DNA of 64,000 nt from Drechslerella dactyloides (taxonomy: Eukaryota > Ascomycota > Orbiliomycetes > Orbiliales > Orbiliaceae). The notes under the pieces are model-generated. The model did not search any database. It was not told where the DNA came from and saw nothing but the letters and a program-made list of their open reading frames with translations. Positions 35,953-48,264 of the stretch are shown here, piece after piece. The stretch covers positions 248,001 through 312,000 of the forward strand of contig JAGTWJ010000001.1 in NCBI GenBank assembly GCA_020064725.1. Direction: 5' to 3'. The first letter of the stretch is position 1. Each line of letters starts with the position of its first letter. Made by a program: the position numbers and the translations under genes.

Positions 35953-37245
35953 TTACTGTGCTTTGGTGGCTTTACACGCTAGTCGAGATACAATATAAGC
36001 CCACCCTAGAGGGGCTGACTCTCTTAATATCACGTTGTTGAAGCCTGTGAATATGGTGAGGTATACTGTGTCTAAAAAATGGCAAACAAGGCGATCTTCC
36101 TGCAAAATACAAAGATGCTGTTAGACATATCGTTGAGGCTACAATGTTCGTTCTCTCATTGAACACCAGCCGGATGTTGGCTCATAGCATACCTTGACGA
36201 CTAACACAAAACTGCCTTCATTAAAGACGAAATGTATATCGCGTCAGAAGCTGAATAGATTGTCTTCAACGAGCGTTCTATCCGAGGGAATACCGGTATA
36301 TCTTGTCGACACGGAGTACCCGTCCATTCCATTGCGCATCCACTATCGATTCTTCATGAGCGCTGAACTTGTATCGTATACTTAAAGTCGGAGAATTAGT
36401 GAGAAAATTGCTTACCCAGTTACCTTCCGACCGAAACCGTGGGCTAGGCAAACGGTGTTGGAAGGGTACTCGGTGGATTCTGGAAAAAGTTAGATCTGGC
36501 TATCCTAGGACCTCCGGACAAGGGTGAGATCTCACAATTGCATTTTCCCGTCGTCTAAGAGTGGATGAATCAGGAAGGGTCTGTGCGGAATACTTCCATT
36601 GCTGGAAGGATTCGGCGACCCATCTCTGCGGTGCGTCCCAGAAAGTGTCTGTTGACAGAGTAAGCAAAAGTAGCTGAGCTATTTCCCCATCGAAGGGGGG
36701 GGGGCATATATACCAGTATAATAGAAGTGCGAGTATTCCAGTAAAATCTTGTCGTCGTTATCATTTTAATCGTCGTCCGGATCGGCGGCAGTAGGCTGAC
36801 CTCGCTGGGCTTTTTGGAACGTAGTTGAGAGTTTTCCGTTCTTCCCTGTCAACAGAAAACAGATAGGAAGGGCTGCGCCTTTGTGGATCTCTGTCTTCTT
36901 GTGATATATGTCGAGGGCTTCCCGATCGCTGATGTGCATCCCGATTCGCCGTTACACGAGTTTCGACCGAAAAATAGAGCCGAGGGAGACGTAGATAGAC
37001 GTCGCTAACTTCATTTTGGTAGAACTGGTGTCCGATGGACACATGTCTGATCATTTATGGACTTGCTGGGTGCTTCAGTGGCACCGGCTTCCATAGATCG
37101 TTAACTTACGGACCAGCACCATTTCGTAAAGTTGTACTGCGTTGAATGTAGTGTTAAAAACCAATCTGGACTTTTTGACGGGCAAGGATGCGGGAGCCAA
37201 ACCAAGAACAATATACCGGTTTGACTGTTGGTCCTCTGTTGACAT
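35953..37245 (-). pseudogene. Multi-exon pseudogene with RIP-type stop codons
   Basis: A gene-like exon chain starts at ATG 37245: about 37245..37110, then introns with GTAAGT..CAG, GTATAT..CAG, GTGAGA..CAG, GTAACT..AAG and GTATGC..CAG, down to about 35953. Splicing keeps one frame throughout. That frame is interrupted by TAA (36952-36954), TAA (36766-36768), TAG (36444-36446), TAG (36343-36345) and TGA (36244-36246). Each is one C-to-T change from CAA, CAG or CGA, and four are in CpA context. Protein-like blocks include HISDREALDIYHKKTEIHKG, RWVAESFQQWKY, RDIHFVFNEGSFVLVVK and FLDTVYLTIFTGFNNVIL. I do not recognise the family. Decay may extend to about 35600. Confidence 0.65.
36698..36707. 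repeat. Poly-G run inside a pseudogene intron
   Basis: About ten consecutive G on the plus strand, in the intron that joins two protein-like blocks of the pseudogene. It is a likely site of length error. Confidence 0.7.
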
Positions 37246-37740
37246 GTCTACCTTGGACTTCTTGGATCTAGAGGTAAATACTTTGAATCACTAACATGAG
37301 GATGGTTGGAGAACGAGGATGGATGATCAGAGGATGTTGACGGGTCAGGAGGAGAGAATAAGCTAGAAGTATGAGATTGAATATTACAAGTGGGATATCA
37401 TTATAATTCAGCTCGGCTTCGAAATGACGAACTCAAATAATTTACTCCAACAGCTTCACACGAATGGACAATAAGATGGTCCCATAGCACCAAACTCAAC
37501 CTCCGCGCCGGATAGTAGAGCGAGCTACAGTATATAAAAGCTGGATAAAGTATACAGGAATGGAAGCGAGTCATGTGAAGTGGGTCGTAAAAGCCCAATC
37601 GCTCCTGCACACTCCTAGGATGAGAATTCTTCTAAGAATGAGAGTTTATATGTCTAAACTTGGATAAAGTATGGATGTGACCTCATAGATAGTGTCCGAC
37701 TCTCGATGCCCTTTCATGTCAAATGCAATTCATCCTAATG

Positions 37741-39537
37741 TTAGCACAGGCACCGTTCGTGCCACCGCGGGAACGTCACCGTTTCCCGTATATTCTCAAC
37801 ACCGGCAATATATCCCACCAGCCGGTCGAAGCCCAACCCAAATCCCCCATGCCTCACACTGCCCCATTTCCTCAGCTCCAGATACCACCCCAGCTGCCGT
37901 CGTGCTTCCTCGCCCATCCCGGCCATTGCCTTCTCCAGCTTCTCGTAACGGTGCTCCCTCATGGACCCGCCAACGATCTCGCCAACCTGCGGCACCAACA
38001 GGTCAAAGCACGATGCCGTTCTTCGCTCGTCCTCGTCGCTGTCATTCGGCAGCATATAGAACGGCTTTAGCTTTGCTGGGAAGTCTGTCACGAATACCGG
38101 TGCGCCATCACTGACGACTTCCGCAAGGTACTTCTCATGCTCGGACTGTAAGTTCATGCCCCATTTCACAGGAAACTTGAACTCTTTCCCGCCTGCTGTC
38201 GCCTTGAGGAGTACATCCATCGCGTCAGTGTACGTTATCCGCTGCCATGGTTTCTCCGTCACGTCCTGCCATCGCTTCTCTAGTGCCGCGGGGTCGAGCG
38301 TCGTATCATCCTCGTCGCGGCGCCGACCCAACAGATCCGCTCTGATGCTGGAATCACCTGCCGTTCCACCGACGAGATCGCGAATCATATCCTCCACGAG
38401 ATCCATGATTTGTGGTAGCCTGTCAACGAATGCGACTTCCGCCTCAAGCATGTAGAATTCGCTCAGGTGCCGTGCGGTATCTGATTTTTCCGCGCGAAAG
38501 GTCGGTGCAAGACACCACACGCGGGACGCTGCCAGCGCGAGTGCCTCTAGATGCAACTGTGCAGAAACGGTCAGGTAGGTTTTGTCGCCGAAAAATTCCT
38601 CTTCTTGCCCGTTGCCATCATTGTTGCGGCGGCGAGCGAGAGAAAAGACCTCTCCAGCGCCCTCACAGTCGGAAGACGTCAGCACCGGCGGATGTGTCTG
38701 TAAGAATCCCTTTGTGCGGAAAAAGTCTGACAGGCGGTATATAGCAGCGGACCGCAGGGTAAGGAGAGATCGTGCAGCACCTGACTTGCAGCGTAAATGC
38801 GGGATGGAGCGGAGATACTCGAACGAATGCGACTTCTTTTGCAGCGGGTAGGTCTATTGGATAAAATGGAGCGCGTGAGCAAGTGGAATATACGGTCGAA
38901 GAGTGTATATGTGAGCAGACTTACACCTGGGTCTGACTCGCCGAGTATGTCGACCTGGGCAGCGACCAGCTCCCGCTGCTGGGCATTCTCCTTCAGTGAT
39001 GTCTGCCATGAGCCCGTAATCTTGGCCGCAGAGCCGATTGTTAGTCTATGTGTCAAGGATTGCCACCATCAGCTGCAGCCCTTCTCTCGTGTCTCGCCGC
39101 AGTGAGCGATATGTATGTATGAATCTCTCCTGAGCACATACAAGCAAGAAATAGATGCAAAAAGGGCATCCTACTCACTTCTTCCCCAGCTCTGGCGACA
39201 AAACAACCTGTACGACCCTCGACGTTGAGCCGTCCGTAATCCAGGCAAACGACACATTCTTCATCCGCCTGACGCTTGGTATCCACCCATGCACTACCGC
39301 CTGCTCTGGAATATCACTAGTCGTGTCCAGCAACTCTCGTACTGTCATCGGCAGCGGCGTACGAGTACGCCCGCCGGATGCATTTTCGCTACGGGCTGCT
39401 GTCGTACAGCTTATCGAACGCCGTTGGCGAAGACTTATGGGCCGCAGGCGAGATGGTTTAGACAGATGGCAGCGGCAGATGCTATTGCTCTGGCGGAAGA
39501 ATTGGCGGTGGAAAGGTGGCTTGAATGCCATGACCAT
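37741..39537 (-). CDS. SLM5: Mitochondrial asparaginyl-tRNA synthetase, 3 exons
   Basis: Class II synthetase charging mitochondrial tRNA-Asn. Exons 39537..39179, 39045..38925 and 38853..37741, 530 aa. The N-terminal 50 residues are basic and Ser-rich with no early acids, typical of an import signal; ATGs at 39537 and 39531 both fit. An OB-fold anticodon domain follows (about 55-160: VHGWIPSVRRMKNVSFAWITDG, then VDILGESDP). Class II motif 2 is FRAEKSDTARHLSEFYMLEAE. Motif 3 is GGFGLGFDRLVGYIAG. TSSDCEGAGE is the AsnRS motif. The size and bacterial-type layout favour the organellar enzyme over the cytosolic one. An insert (about 330-365, GRRRDEDDTTL) is low complexity. Confidence 0.92.
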
Positions 39538-42500
39538 CGTGTCTGTGCATTGTGCTTATTAGACGGCATGTTTGTCGTACGTGGGTGATTGAAAGTAAAA
39601 TTCGGGCACGCTGAGGATGGAATGAAGCATTGCAGGAAACAGAGCTCTCCGTGCTTGATCATGCTAGCCGCCGGAACATAAGTTGCAGTTTTGACACGGC
39701 TGAGAGGAAGAAAGGAAACACACAGTCGAGGCAAACTTCATGATAAACTACGAGCAAGGGTACATCATAAAATTATCTCCGTTGCTCATCCCATGACCTC
39801 GCAATAGCATTGTGAGATGAAAGGATACATGCAGACAAAGGGAAAATATTGGGGTGCACCAGCAAAAAACTGCTTGATCGACAAGAAAGCAAGGGCCTTG
39901 GAAGGAACTCTCAACTCCTCCTCCTCCTTATGAACAGTCAAACCGAGCTCCAAACGATCTAGACGCACGGGACATAGCTCCACGTCTCCACAAGCCATGC
40001 AGCGGCATAGCGCCGAAGCACTTGCCCCCGCCCCGATCCGAGCATGATGCAGCACTGCCGCCCGTATCGGGCAAATATAGCGCCGCCCGGGTACATATAT
40101 GGACATGCATTGCGGACACGGAATGTAGTAGAGGGACAGACTAGTGGTGGATACCTACATGATTGGCGTTCGCCGAGCTTCCCCGGCTGAGATGTTTGGT
40201 TGGTGATATCGGCGAGCGAGTGAGGTTGGTTGAATTGAAGGTTGCAAAATGGAATTGTTGGGTGTTTGTTGTTGCGCTGCAAGTTGTGAAGAGAAAAAGA
40301 AAGGAAGAAATTTCCTCACAAGAACGACTGGCCGGCCATGGTCTGTATCACTTTCTCTTTTCTGTATACCACAACACTCAGCTAACCTCTCGCTACTCGG
40401 TGTAACAGATCTGATCTGATCCATCGCGCATCGGGCTCTTCGGATCAGAATGACTACGCTAGTTGGCAGGTCGGTCGGATAACGCCATGTGCGAGGAAGG
40501 CACTGAAGGGAAGCCGACAGCCAACTGCGCATGCGCGACGTCCTCTTGGATCTTGCCATGAAGCTTAGCCGCTAGCCGGGGTCGATCGCCCAGGCCAGGA
40601 TTCTATCTCAGGCCTCTGATCTTGTCTCGCAAGCCGGCTTAAGCCAGACGCCTTCCCCTCCGATCATGCACGCGTGTAAAGCAATCATAGCTAGGGAAGA
40701 CAAGTCAGGGCCTCTATATGATATCACATTCTTGCGTACGCCGGCAGCTTCAGCCAAGGCTGCGAATATACGCCCGTCTGGCGTGCAGCAGCTGCCGCAC
40801 TCCTCTCGTCCTGCCGCGTCAGTGGAATGTTTGTTGTAGGGATGCATACGCATGTATAGCTACAGAATATAGGTAAGTAAGTACTTTTACCTACCGAACA
40901 CGTTCAGTACAGTACTGCAGATGTATGTAGTTGTATGTGCCTGCATGCACATCGAGTAAACCGATTGAGTCGAAATCCCTCCAATTCCCCAATTAATAAT
41001 CCGGTTCAAGTCGAGAAATTTTCAAAAGTTCATGTTGAGTCTAGATCTCGACCCGGAAGCGAGCTCGGTGCAGTTGCAACCATCCTGGCGAGGATGAAGC
41101 GAAAACAACCCCGACTACAGCCGCGCTTGCTCTATTGATAGAACCGGCTGACATCATTTTAAGTTGGTTCGCTAGACGGCGAGCGCGAGATCGTCATACG
41201 CGTCGCCATACTACATATCTTAATCAATACTGGAGTGGGGAACTTCTTCGTGGCAACCCACAGTGGAGGCGGCAGTCGGTATATCTATACCTACTCTAGC
41301 TCTATCGCAGCTACCTACACCACTAATGTGCCAAGCTAGCACCTTCGGTTAGCAAGCTTGCCCCTGATCTGATTTGATGGCGGTAGTTAAGACACGGACG
41401 GCACATGCCAGGCTATCTATCTATATCTCTGGTGACGAATTTGATGGGGTTCTTTAACTTCTAGTCACATAGCTTGAATGTTTGCCGATCGAAAGACGCT
41501 AGCTAGCGACGATGTTTCGAAAGTCGTTATGGCCCCCCCTCGTGGTCTCGGCGTCCCTTCCTTCTGGTTGGCGACTGTTCGTACATTCATTCATTGCGTT
41601 TGTACGCACTATTTCAGCCCTGTTTCTCTGAGATAGCGAGCTGTCCGTCTGCCGCTGTCACGTAATTGGCAATTAATTTCCACCGACGCAAGAGGCTTTC
41701 GAAGCAAGCTAGAAACCGAACTGTCCAATAAACAGCGCTGTTCGAGCTCTGGATCCGGCGGGCCCAGGGTATTCCTATCTGCTCATGGTCACGCGGCAAA
41801 AGGCCCCTCCCATCCATTCCAGTCGGCATGGAAGGACCCTCGAAAGGCACGTCTGGAACTCGTACATACATGTACCTCGTGCGTGTGTGACGGCATCTTG
41901 CATATTTTGTGTCTCTGCCACCATTCCTACTATGCTAGCTTGTACCATGACTCTAACAATGCAATGATAATTATATATTGCGGGCGCACGAATGACAGAT
42001 GTATTTTTGCGTGTCGGGTCAACCATTCGCAGATTATAGCACGTATGTTACCTAGTATTTTTGAATTTGGTCATGGACAAGCAAAGGCACAAGTCTACGG
42101 TGTATGTTACCTCGAGTACTCACTTACGTATCTTGCTTGCTTGTTTAGTGGTACGCCTGTAGATGGCATCTACTCCCGGGGCACAGGATCCTGCAGGAGT
42201 AAGTCGCACAAGAGGGGAAACCAGAGCCGGCCGAACATACGACTGGGACTCAACTTTCGGCGGACCCGGAAAACAAATCCTGCTGGTCCTCGTCGCGAAT
42301 CTGTCCCGACTGACCGGGGCGTGGGTTCGAGATCCAGATCGAATCTTGCGCCAGGCAATCTTGTCGCGCGTAGTCGCTCGCCCGTGCTCATGTGCCGCCC
42401 GGGCCCCACCCACACCTCTTCTCCCACTCTGGCTTTGATACACTCTCTACGCCCTAATAGTAAAGTGTAGACACCCATTCGTTCGCTCAATCAACTCTCG

Positions 42501-45500
42501 AGGCTGGTGCAGACAGATGTGCGTATTTTCCCGGCTGCAGCGCTGAGGGGATAAACCCGCGAACGCCGGCCAATAGGGTCGATGCACGGGCTCCGAGTCG
42601 GGCGAATAGTGCGTCCTTGCGTCAGCCACCGACTCGAGCAAGCTCAAGCGTCTCATCTAAAGTCTCGTCGACAACCGACACGAGGAAGAGCTGGCCGGCT
42701 GCCTTCCACAGCCAAGGCTTCGGGCTGCAGGCCAACCAATTATATCAGATCGTCTATCCGTATCTGCGGAGGCCGAAGATATCAGAAAAACGAGGCGCTC
42801 TATACGAAACTCAGGGTTGTATGCAATTCGCGGAGTGCTTGCTGTGCAGAGCTCGAAATTTAAACCAGGTTCATAGCCTGCACAGATATCACATTTGCAT
42901 TCCACGAGATGTGAACCTGGTTGCTTCACTATATTGACTGGATGATTGGAGGGTGGAGCCTGTCATGCAAGGCCTGTGGAGAAGGGTTAGTTGACGAACT
43001 GGCTGGCCTGTTGGATCCACTCTCGCCTACCGCCCCCGATCTAAGGAAATTGTGCGATTTTGAGAGAAACGAACTAGGGTTCCGCGATCGAGACCTTTTG
43101 CCAGCCAACCAGCCTGCTACGTCTACGGACTAGCAGGTAGTCATGGACCCAACCAACTTGACTAGCCTGTGGGTCTACAAGCTAGTCATTATAGGAGTCT
43201 CCGTTAGAGCTGCGGATGGACCCTCGCTACATAGTATAACTAGTAAGTTATACTATCTCCTGAACTTAAATTATAATTAATATGAAGCACTGCACCGCAC
43301 TGCAATAGATCGATCTATTCGCGTCGGCGCCGGCTGCCGAGAACACTCTCGATACGTGTATCCCTCAGAGGAAATACACGAGGACGATAATGATACACGA
43401 TTTGTCGACCAAACCATACTATTATAGCGGATATCATAAGACCATATTATAGCATCTGATACTAATGTCTTGCTTGTCCGTCTGCTGCCCTCGATCCGCC
43501 CTGTCCTGGCGGGCTTTCTTTTTCCTTCCAAGTCATGCCTGCACAATATTGCCCAATTCTGCTGCTAGCGCCCAGCCCGCCACGGGGGCCGCGCAGTCCA
43601 GAACGCTCGAAAACATGCGATCCGCCAGGCCTCGCAATATACGGCCCCACTTTGATGTAATCCTCCTTCTTAAATTTTTTTCTTCTTTGATTTCCCACGA
43701 TCAAAAAAATTCGGCACCCTCGTTCCCAATTGATTGAATTGGCGTGTGATCAGTTGAAAGGGAAGAAAAGTGGGCGTCCTAACTTCCTTCCGAGGAAGTC
43801 TAGTCCAGTCGCGATCCATCTTGGGTATGCAATTGCATCGCTTGATGCATGCACGTACGTCCGTAGCTACGGAGAAATATACTTTGTACGCCCCTTTCAA
43901 TTTCCTGGGTAACCTTTTTCCAGCGACCAGGCTAGCGGCATCTTTACACAGGAGTCATGTAACGAATGATTACCTTTGCATACGTCCGTACGCCCGACAG
44001 ATTCCATGACATCCGCTCGCCCTGGACACAATTTACAAAGATTGGACCGCCTCAGATGTAGTAAGTTGCAAAACTGCAGTCTGCCATATCAATTCAACGA
44101 AGCTAGGATCGAGCTCGCTAGCTAGCTACCCGGGCCCGGTCATGATCTGATAGAGTTGCAGGCAAAAGCCGCATCTCAAAGCATCCGCATAGACATACAC
44201 TTTCAGCTGCTATAAACGTGTATACTGCTAGTGATGGATGCAGTATGTGCTCGAAGCGCCATACCATCTACGCATTTACATGCTTTCATATGCCCCCAAT
44301 TTATTCCGCCGCCATGCTCTACCGGGCCAGACATACAGGTAAGACATGCAGATTCGTCCATTGCAGCCTGTCCAGCTGCAAGATCTGGAATGGAGTGCCC
44401 CGATCCAGTCGTGCTCGGCCAACCACAATCCCCCTCAATCGGCGTGTGTAGGTACAATCAGACGCGAGTACGTAGCTGCTTGTTACTTACCTGGACCCAC
44501 CAGTGCACGGTGCCGGCCGTCGATTCGCTCGCTCGCTCTTTCGGCTCCGGTGCATGCTGATGCATACTATATTCGAGGCAGCCCAGGCACAAACTTTGCT
44601 TACACACCTAACGGATGCCAGGCCAGATAGGTAAGCAGTTTATGGGCTAAGCAATAAAGTGACCGATCAATGGACCCGAGGATCAGTTACTCGCCAATCC
44701 ACGCACATCCACGTCGACAAGCACTGTACTGATTGTCTTGGAGATGCTAGTATTAGAATGTGCAGGCGCTATACGCTAGCTTAGCTCTCCCTTGTCCCCG
44801 TCCTTTCTATTTGCATGCTTGGCCACTGAAGTGCAAGAGGAAAGCTGCATGTTGGAGATGTAGCTGTACATTAGCTGCTGGAGCTGTATGGTGGCTGGCT
44901 CGTGTCATGTTGGTTGGCATAACGTTAAATTAATTACCGTCTAGCAAGTTGGCGGCGGAGTACTCCGTATATTAGCACACTAGCCATACGTGAAGAGAAA
45001 TATCATGGTTACCCTTACAATTAGACGTATACGTACGCAAAGCAATTCCTCATGTAGCCAGTCACCCGTCATCGTAGACATGGAAAAGTAGCAGGTACTC
45101 ACTGTGTGTATCTACCGCAAGCTCGCTCCAATTCATATTAGCGTTAGCTTGCTACGCGGCAGCAGCTGGGTTTTCCCGATCTCCAGCACTCAATCCTTAT
45201 CTTGCTACCCATGCATGCACGCCGCGGTCTCCCTGCCGTCCAATGGCAATTGACACCGCCCGAAGAGTGCCGAACCAGGCTGAAGGGACGCAGCAGGGAG
45301 GAGAGGGAAAAATTAGGTAGCTAGGTAGACATACGGCCGACGGGAAACCGAAGTGGAACTCGCATGCATACGCATTGCATGTAGGTAGTCGACTGCAGTT
45401 TGTTTCCCTGTGAATAAAAATTTCTCTCCGGTACATACGTTCGTTACTTCATACCGGTTAGCTTGCTGTAAGGTTTCCCTAGGAGGCGACATGCGGGCGT

Positions 45501-47424
45501 ACGTAGCTCGCCTTGCTCCAACTCGGTCCCCAAGACGCTCAGACACAAGCACGAACGTCGCAATAAACTATCAAAAGGAAAGAAAGAAAGAAACGACGGA
45601 AAAAGAAAGAAGGAAGGGAGGAAGGGAGAAAAAAGCATCTTATATCCGATCCAGCGGGCGATCTCTGCTCCTGGCTCAGCTAACGGGACTATGACCACAT
45701 TGAATCGAGTCAGCGAGTGAGGCGCGCAGATGAGACGGGATCCATCCGGTCCCTTTGCTACGTCCCTTCACGCCAGAATTGTTCTAGTCTCCTGCCCGAC
45801 AATTAGAAACTTTACTGACCTCTGTATACCTAACATACCGCACCGCGAGTTTGAATGATATCCTCTCCCACCCATCCCACTGCATCCCTATTCATCCCTC
45901 CTTCCATCCTTCCATCCACCCCCATCCAATAAATCCAAAGATCCAGCACTCTCGCGGATGCTGCAGAGAGAAGGAGAAAAAGAAAATAAGAAAGTTACTG
46001 GCATCGGGTACCTGAGAAAGGTATATAAGCGCACCTCAGATCCCCATCGTGATGACTACCTTGACTAGCATTAACCCTCGATCCGTTGTTAACTTCTTTT
46101 GCCTTCCCACTTTCCCTGCGTGCTTATAATACCCACCATTATTACTATTGAATTAATATACCACGTATACCCTGCAGTGCCGCCTTTCCCAAGCTTTACC
46201 TAGACTTGCTATCGCTCTCCAGAACCTATCCACCCGTCCCGGCTATTCGAGATATTGATATCCGCGGCTACCATTCTATTCGACTTAAACACTACCTTAC
46301 CTTACGACCTCTCTTTACCTCGCATTTTAGGGAATTGCAAACACATACCATCGTACAATATCATTAATATATTAATATATTAATACATACAACGGTAGCG
46401 GGTACCTTCAGCCACTTGGAGTACTGTCTCAACCGCAATTAACCGCCATTGCCACGCACGCACGATACGCTCGAAATCGATAATTGCTATATTTACTTTC
46501 TCCACGGAGATACCGCACCAGTCAATCAAATCAACGTCTGCAGCCCCGCCGTCTACTATTGATCGAAACGAATCGAAAAGAATCTAGCGTCAACCAATCG
46601 CCGGGACCCGCTTGGTTTTTTTATTTTTCTTTTCGTCTTTTTTTTGCCGTCGGTCTCCACCCAGTTGATCGGCTAACCTGGGACCCAAAGCGCACTATCG
46701 ACTAAACGAACTTTCAGGTATGTATGAACGCCGGGCTGTCCGAGGAAAAGAAAAATTATGCAATTGCATGTTCCCCACTACACCACGCAGCACTATTCTT
46801 CGCGTACGCTAGAATATCATTTTGATATATCAACCCATGAAAAAGATCACACCACGATCAGGATTTTGTCCTAATTATTTCTTTCAAGGAAAAAAAAAAA
46901 AAAAGCTTTCCTTGCAGCTTTCCTTGCAGATTTCCTTGCATTAGCTTTATTCATTTCACAATGATGTCGTGATAACTGAACAAACATGTCATGCCTTGCA
47001 ACGTTACCAGGCTTTGCTAGTACTGAGATTGGCCTCGTACGCGTACTAGTTATGCTCGTGACCTTTATATAAAATACCACACACACATAGTGCAGATTTC
47101 ACTGACAATGACCCGACGGCGGTCCCGTCCGCCTGGCTGTCTGTCTGTTCCACAGAAACACACACGCCAGACGATGGACCACTAGTCGTCCTTGCCGCTC
47201 CAGATTCGATCCCAGGCAGCCTGTCGTGGAACCGAATTCGAACCATCTTCCCTTCTCGGCTTCTGAAACAACACACCGCCCTCTGACGTCATCGCCAGGG
47301 TCCGCCATCTCCGGCCCGCCCAATCCGGCAACCTCCAAACCCCAAAGCGGAAGTTTGGACAAACACCCTCGACTTCCTCAACAAACAGGTGTTGCATCGC
47401 ACAACACACTCACGAAATACAACA
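39538..47424. other. Gene desert of about 7.9 kb
   Basis: No coding sequence recognised on either strand. Composition shifts several times. It holds short palindromic patches (GCTAGCTAGCTA near 44117), purine tracts (45570-45640), a pyrimidine-rich block (45840-45940, 46080-46720) and a small AT tandem repeat (46360-46390). The part after about 46.0 kb looks like a fungal promoter and leader rather than neutral DNA. The AsnRS promoter occupies the left edge and the PARG-like promoter the right edge. Confidence 0.45.
46022..46029 (+). promoter_or_regulatory. TATA box of an unassigned transcript
   Basis: TATATAAG followed by a long pyrimidine-rich stretch and, at 46719, a donor-like CAG|GTATGT. 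The nearest gene downstream is the PARG-like one, starting 1.4 kb on. The motif is seen; that it drives a spliced leader of that gene or a non-coding RNA is inference. Confidence 0.35.
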
Positions 47425-48264
47425 ATGCCAACTCTCCGCCAACGCGCCTCCTCCGCCTCCGCTGAAACCCGCGACCTCTGGTCCTCCATCTCCGCCGCCG
47501 TCGGCTATCCTTACTCCACCCTCTACACCGCCGAGCTGCTCCCCCCGCTCCCCTACCGCGGCCCGTACACTGACCCGCACCAATGGCCGCGCGTGGCCGT
47601 CGTCGCTTCCTCGGACCCCGTTGACGTCGCACTGAGCATGCAAGCCTCAGAGCGCCTCGGCTACCCGTCGCGCGTCGCCGTCCTCAACACCGCCAACGAA
47701 AAGACCCCCGGCGGCCAATGGGAAGGCGCCGTCTTCGCACCCGAGGAAGCCCTCGCCCGCCGCTCGAATCTAGTCCAGGCGCTCACGACCGACGAAGACG
47801 GCAACGACGCAACGCACATGCACTACCCGCTACCCGAGAAGGGCGGGCTCTTCTCCCCACGCGTGGCCATCATCCGCGGCGGGCCCGAGCAGAATTACGC
47901 GCTATGGGACGAGAAGGAGTGGCGTTCCGTCTCCGTTATCAGCGTCGCGCCCGTGCGGCGGCCGAAGGTTGACGAAACGGGCAGCGTCTACAGCTTCCCG
48001 CAGGAGCGCGAGCTGCAGCGCGAGAAGATGCGCGCGGTGCTGCGTATGGCGGCGTACCAGGGGATCGCGGATGTCTGTCTCAGCCCGTTCGGGTGTGGGT
48101 GCAGCTCGTACAGGAATCCCGTCGAGGAGGTCTGCCAGATCTGGAGGGAGCTGCTGCTGACGAGGGGCGATGAGTTTGACGGGTGGTTCCGCAATGTGGT
48201 GTTTGCGGTTGCGGACGGGAAGGGGGAGCACAATTGGGATGTGTTCATGCGGTACTTTGGGTGA
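47425..48264 (+). CDS. Microbial-type PARG-like (ADP-ribosyl glycohydrolase fold) protein, single exon
   Basis: 279 aa from the ATG at 47425; an in-frame ATG at 47389 would add 12 residues. The core AVLNTANEKTPGG..W..GA matches the substrate loop of microbial-type poly(ADP-ribose) glycohydrolases, which release ADP-ribose from modified targets. Expected GGG-x(6-8)-QEE reads here as GGQ-x6-PEE: the tandem glutamates remain, the third Gly and the Gln differ. Later blocks: HYPLPEKGGLFSPRVAIIRGG, VISVAPVRRPK and DVCLSPFGCGCSSYRNP, the last shared with macrodomain-like folds. No signal peptide. Fold call is fair; activity unproven given the loop changes. Confidence 0.8.
   Translation: MPTLRQRASSASAETRDLWSSISAAVGYPYSTLYTAELLPPLPYRGPYTDPHQWPRVAVVASSDPVDVALSMQASERLGYPSRVAVLNTANEKTPGGQWEGAVFAPEEALARRSNLVQALTTDEDGNDATHMHYPLPEKGGLFSPRVAIIRGGPEQNYALWDEKEWRSVSVISVAPVRRPKVDETGSVYSFPQERELQREKMRAVLRMAAYQGIADVCLSPFGCGCSSYRNPVEEVCQIWRELLLTRGDEFDGWFRNVVFAVADGKGEHNWDVFMRYFG

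Noticed and set aside
41883..42470. 195-codon plus-strand frame in the desert
   Set aside because: No motif, Arg/Ser/Pro-rich end, no splice support and competing open frames on both strands.
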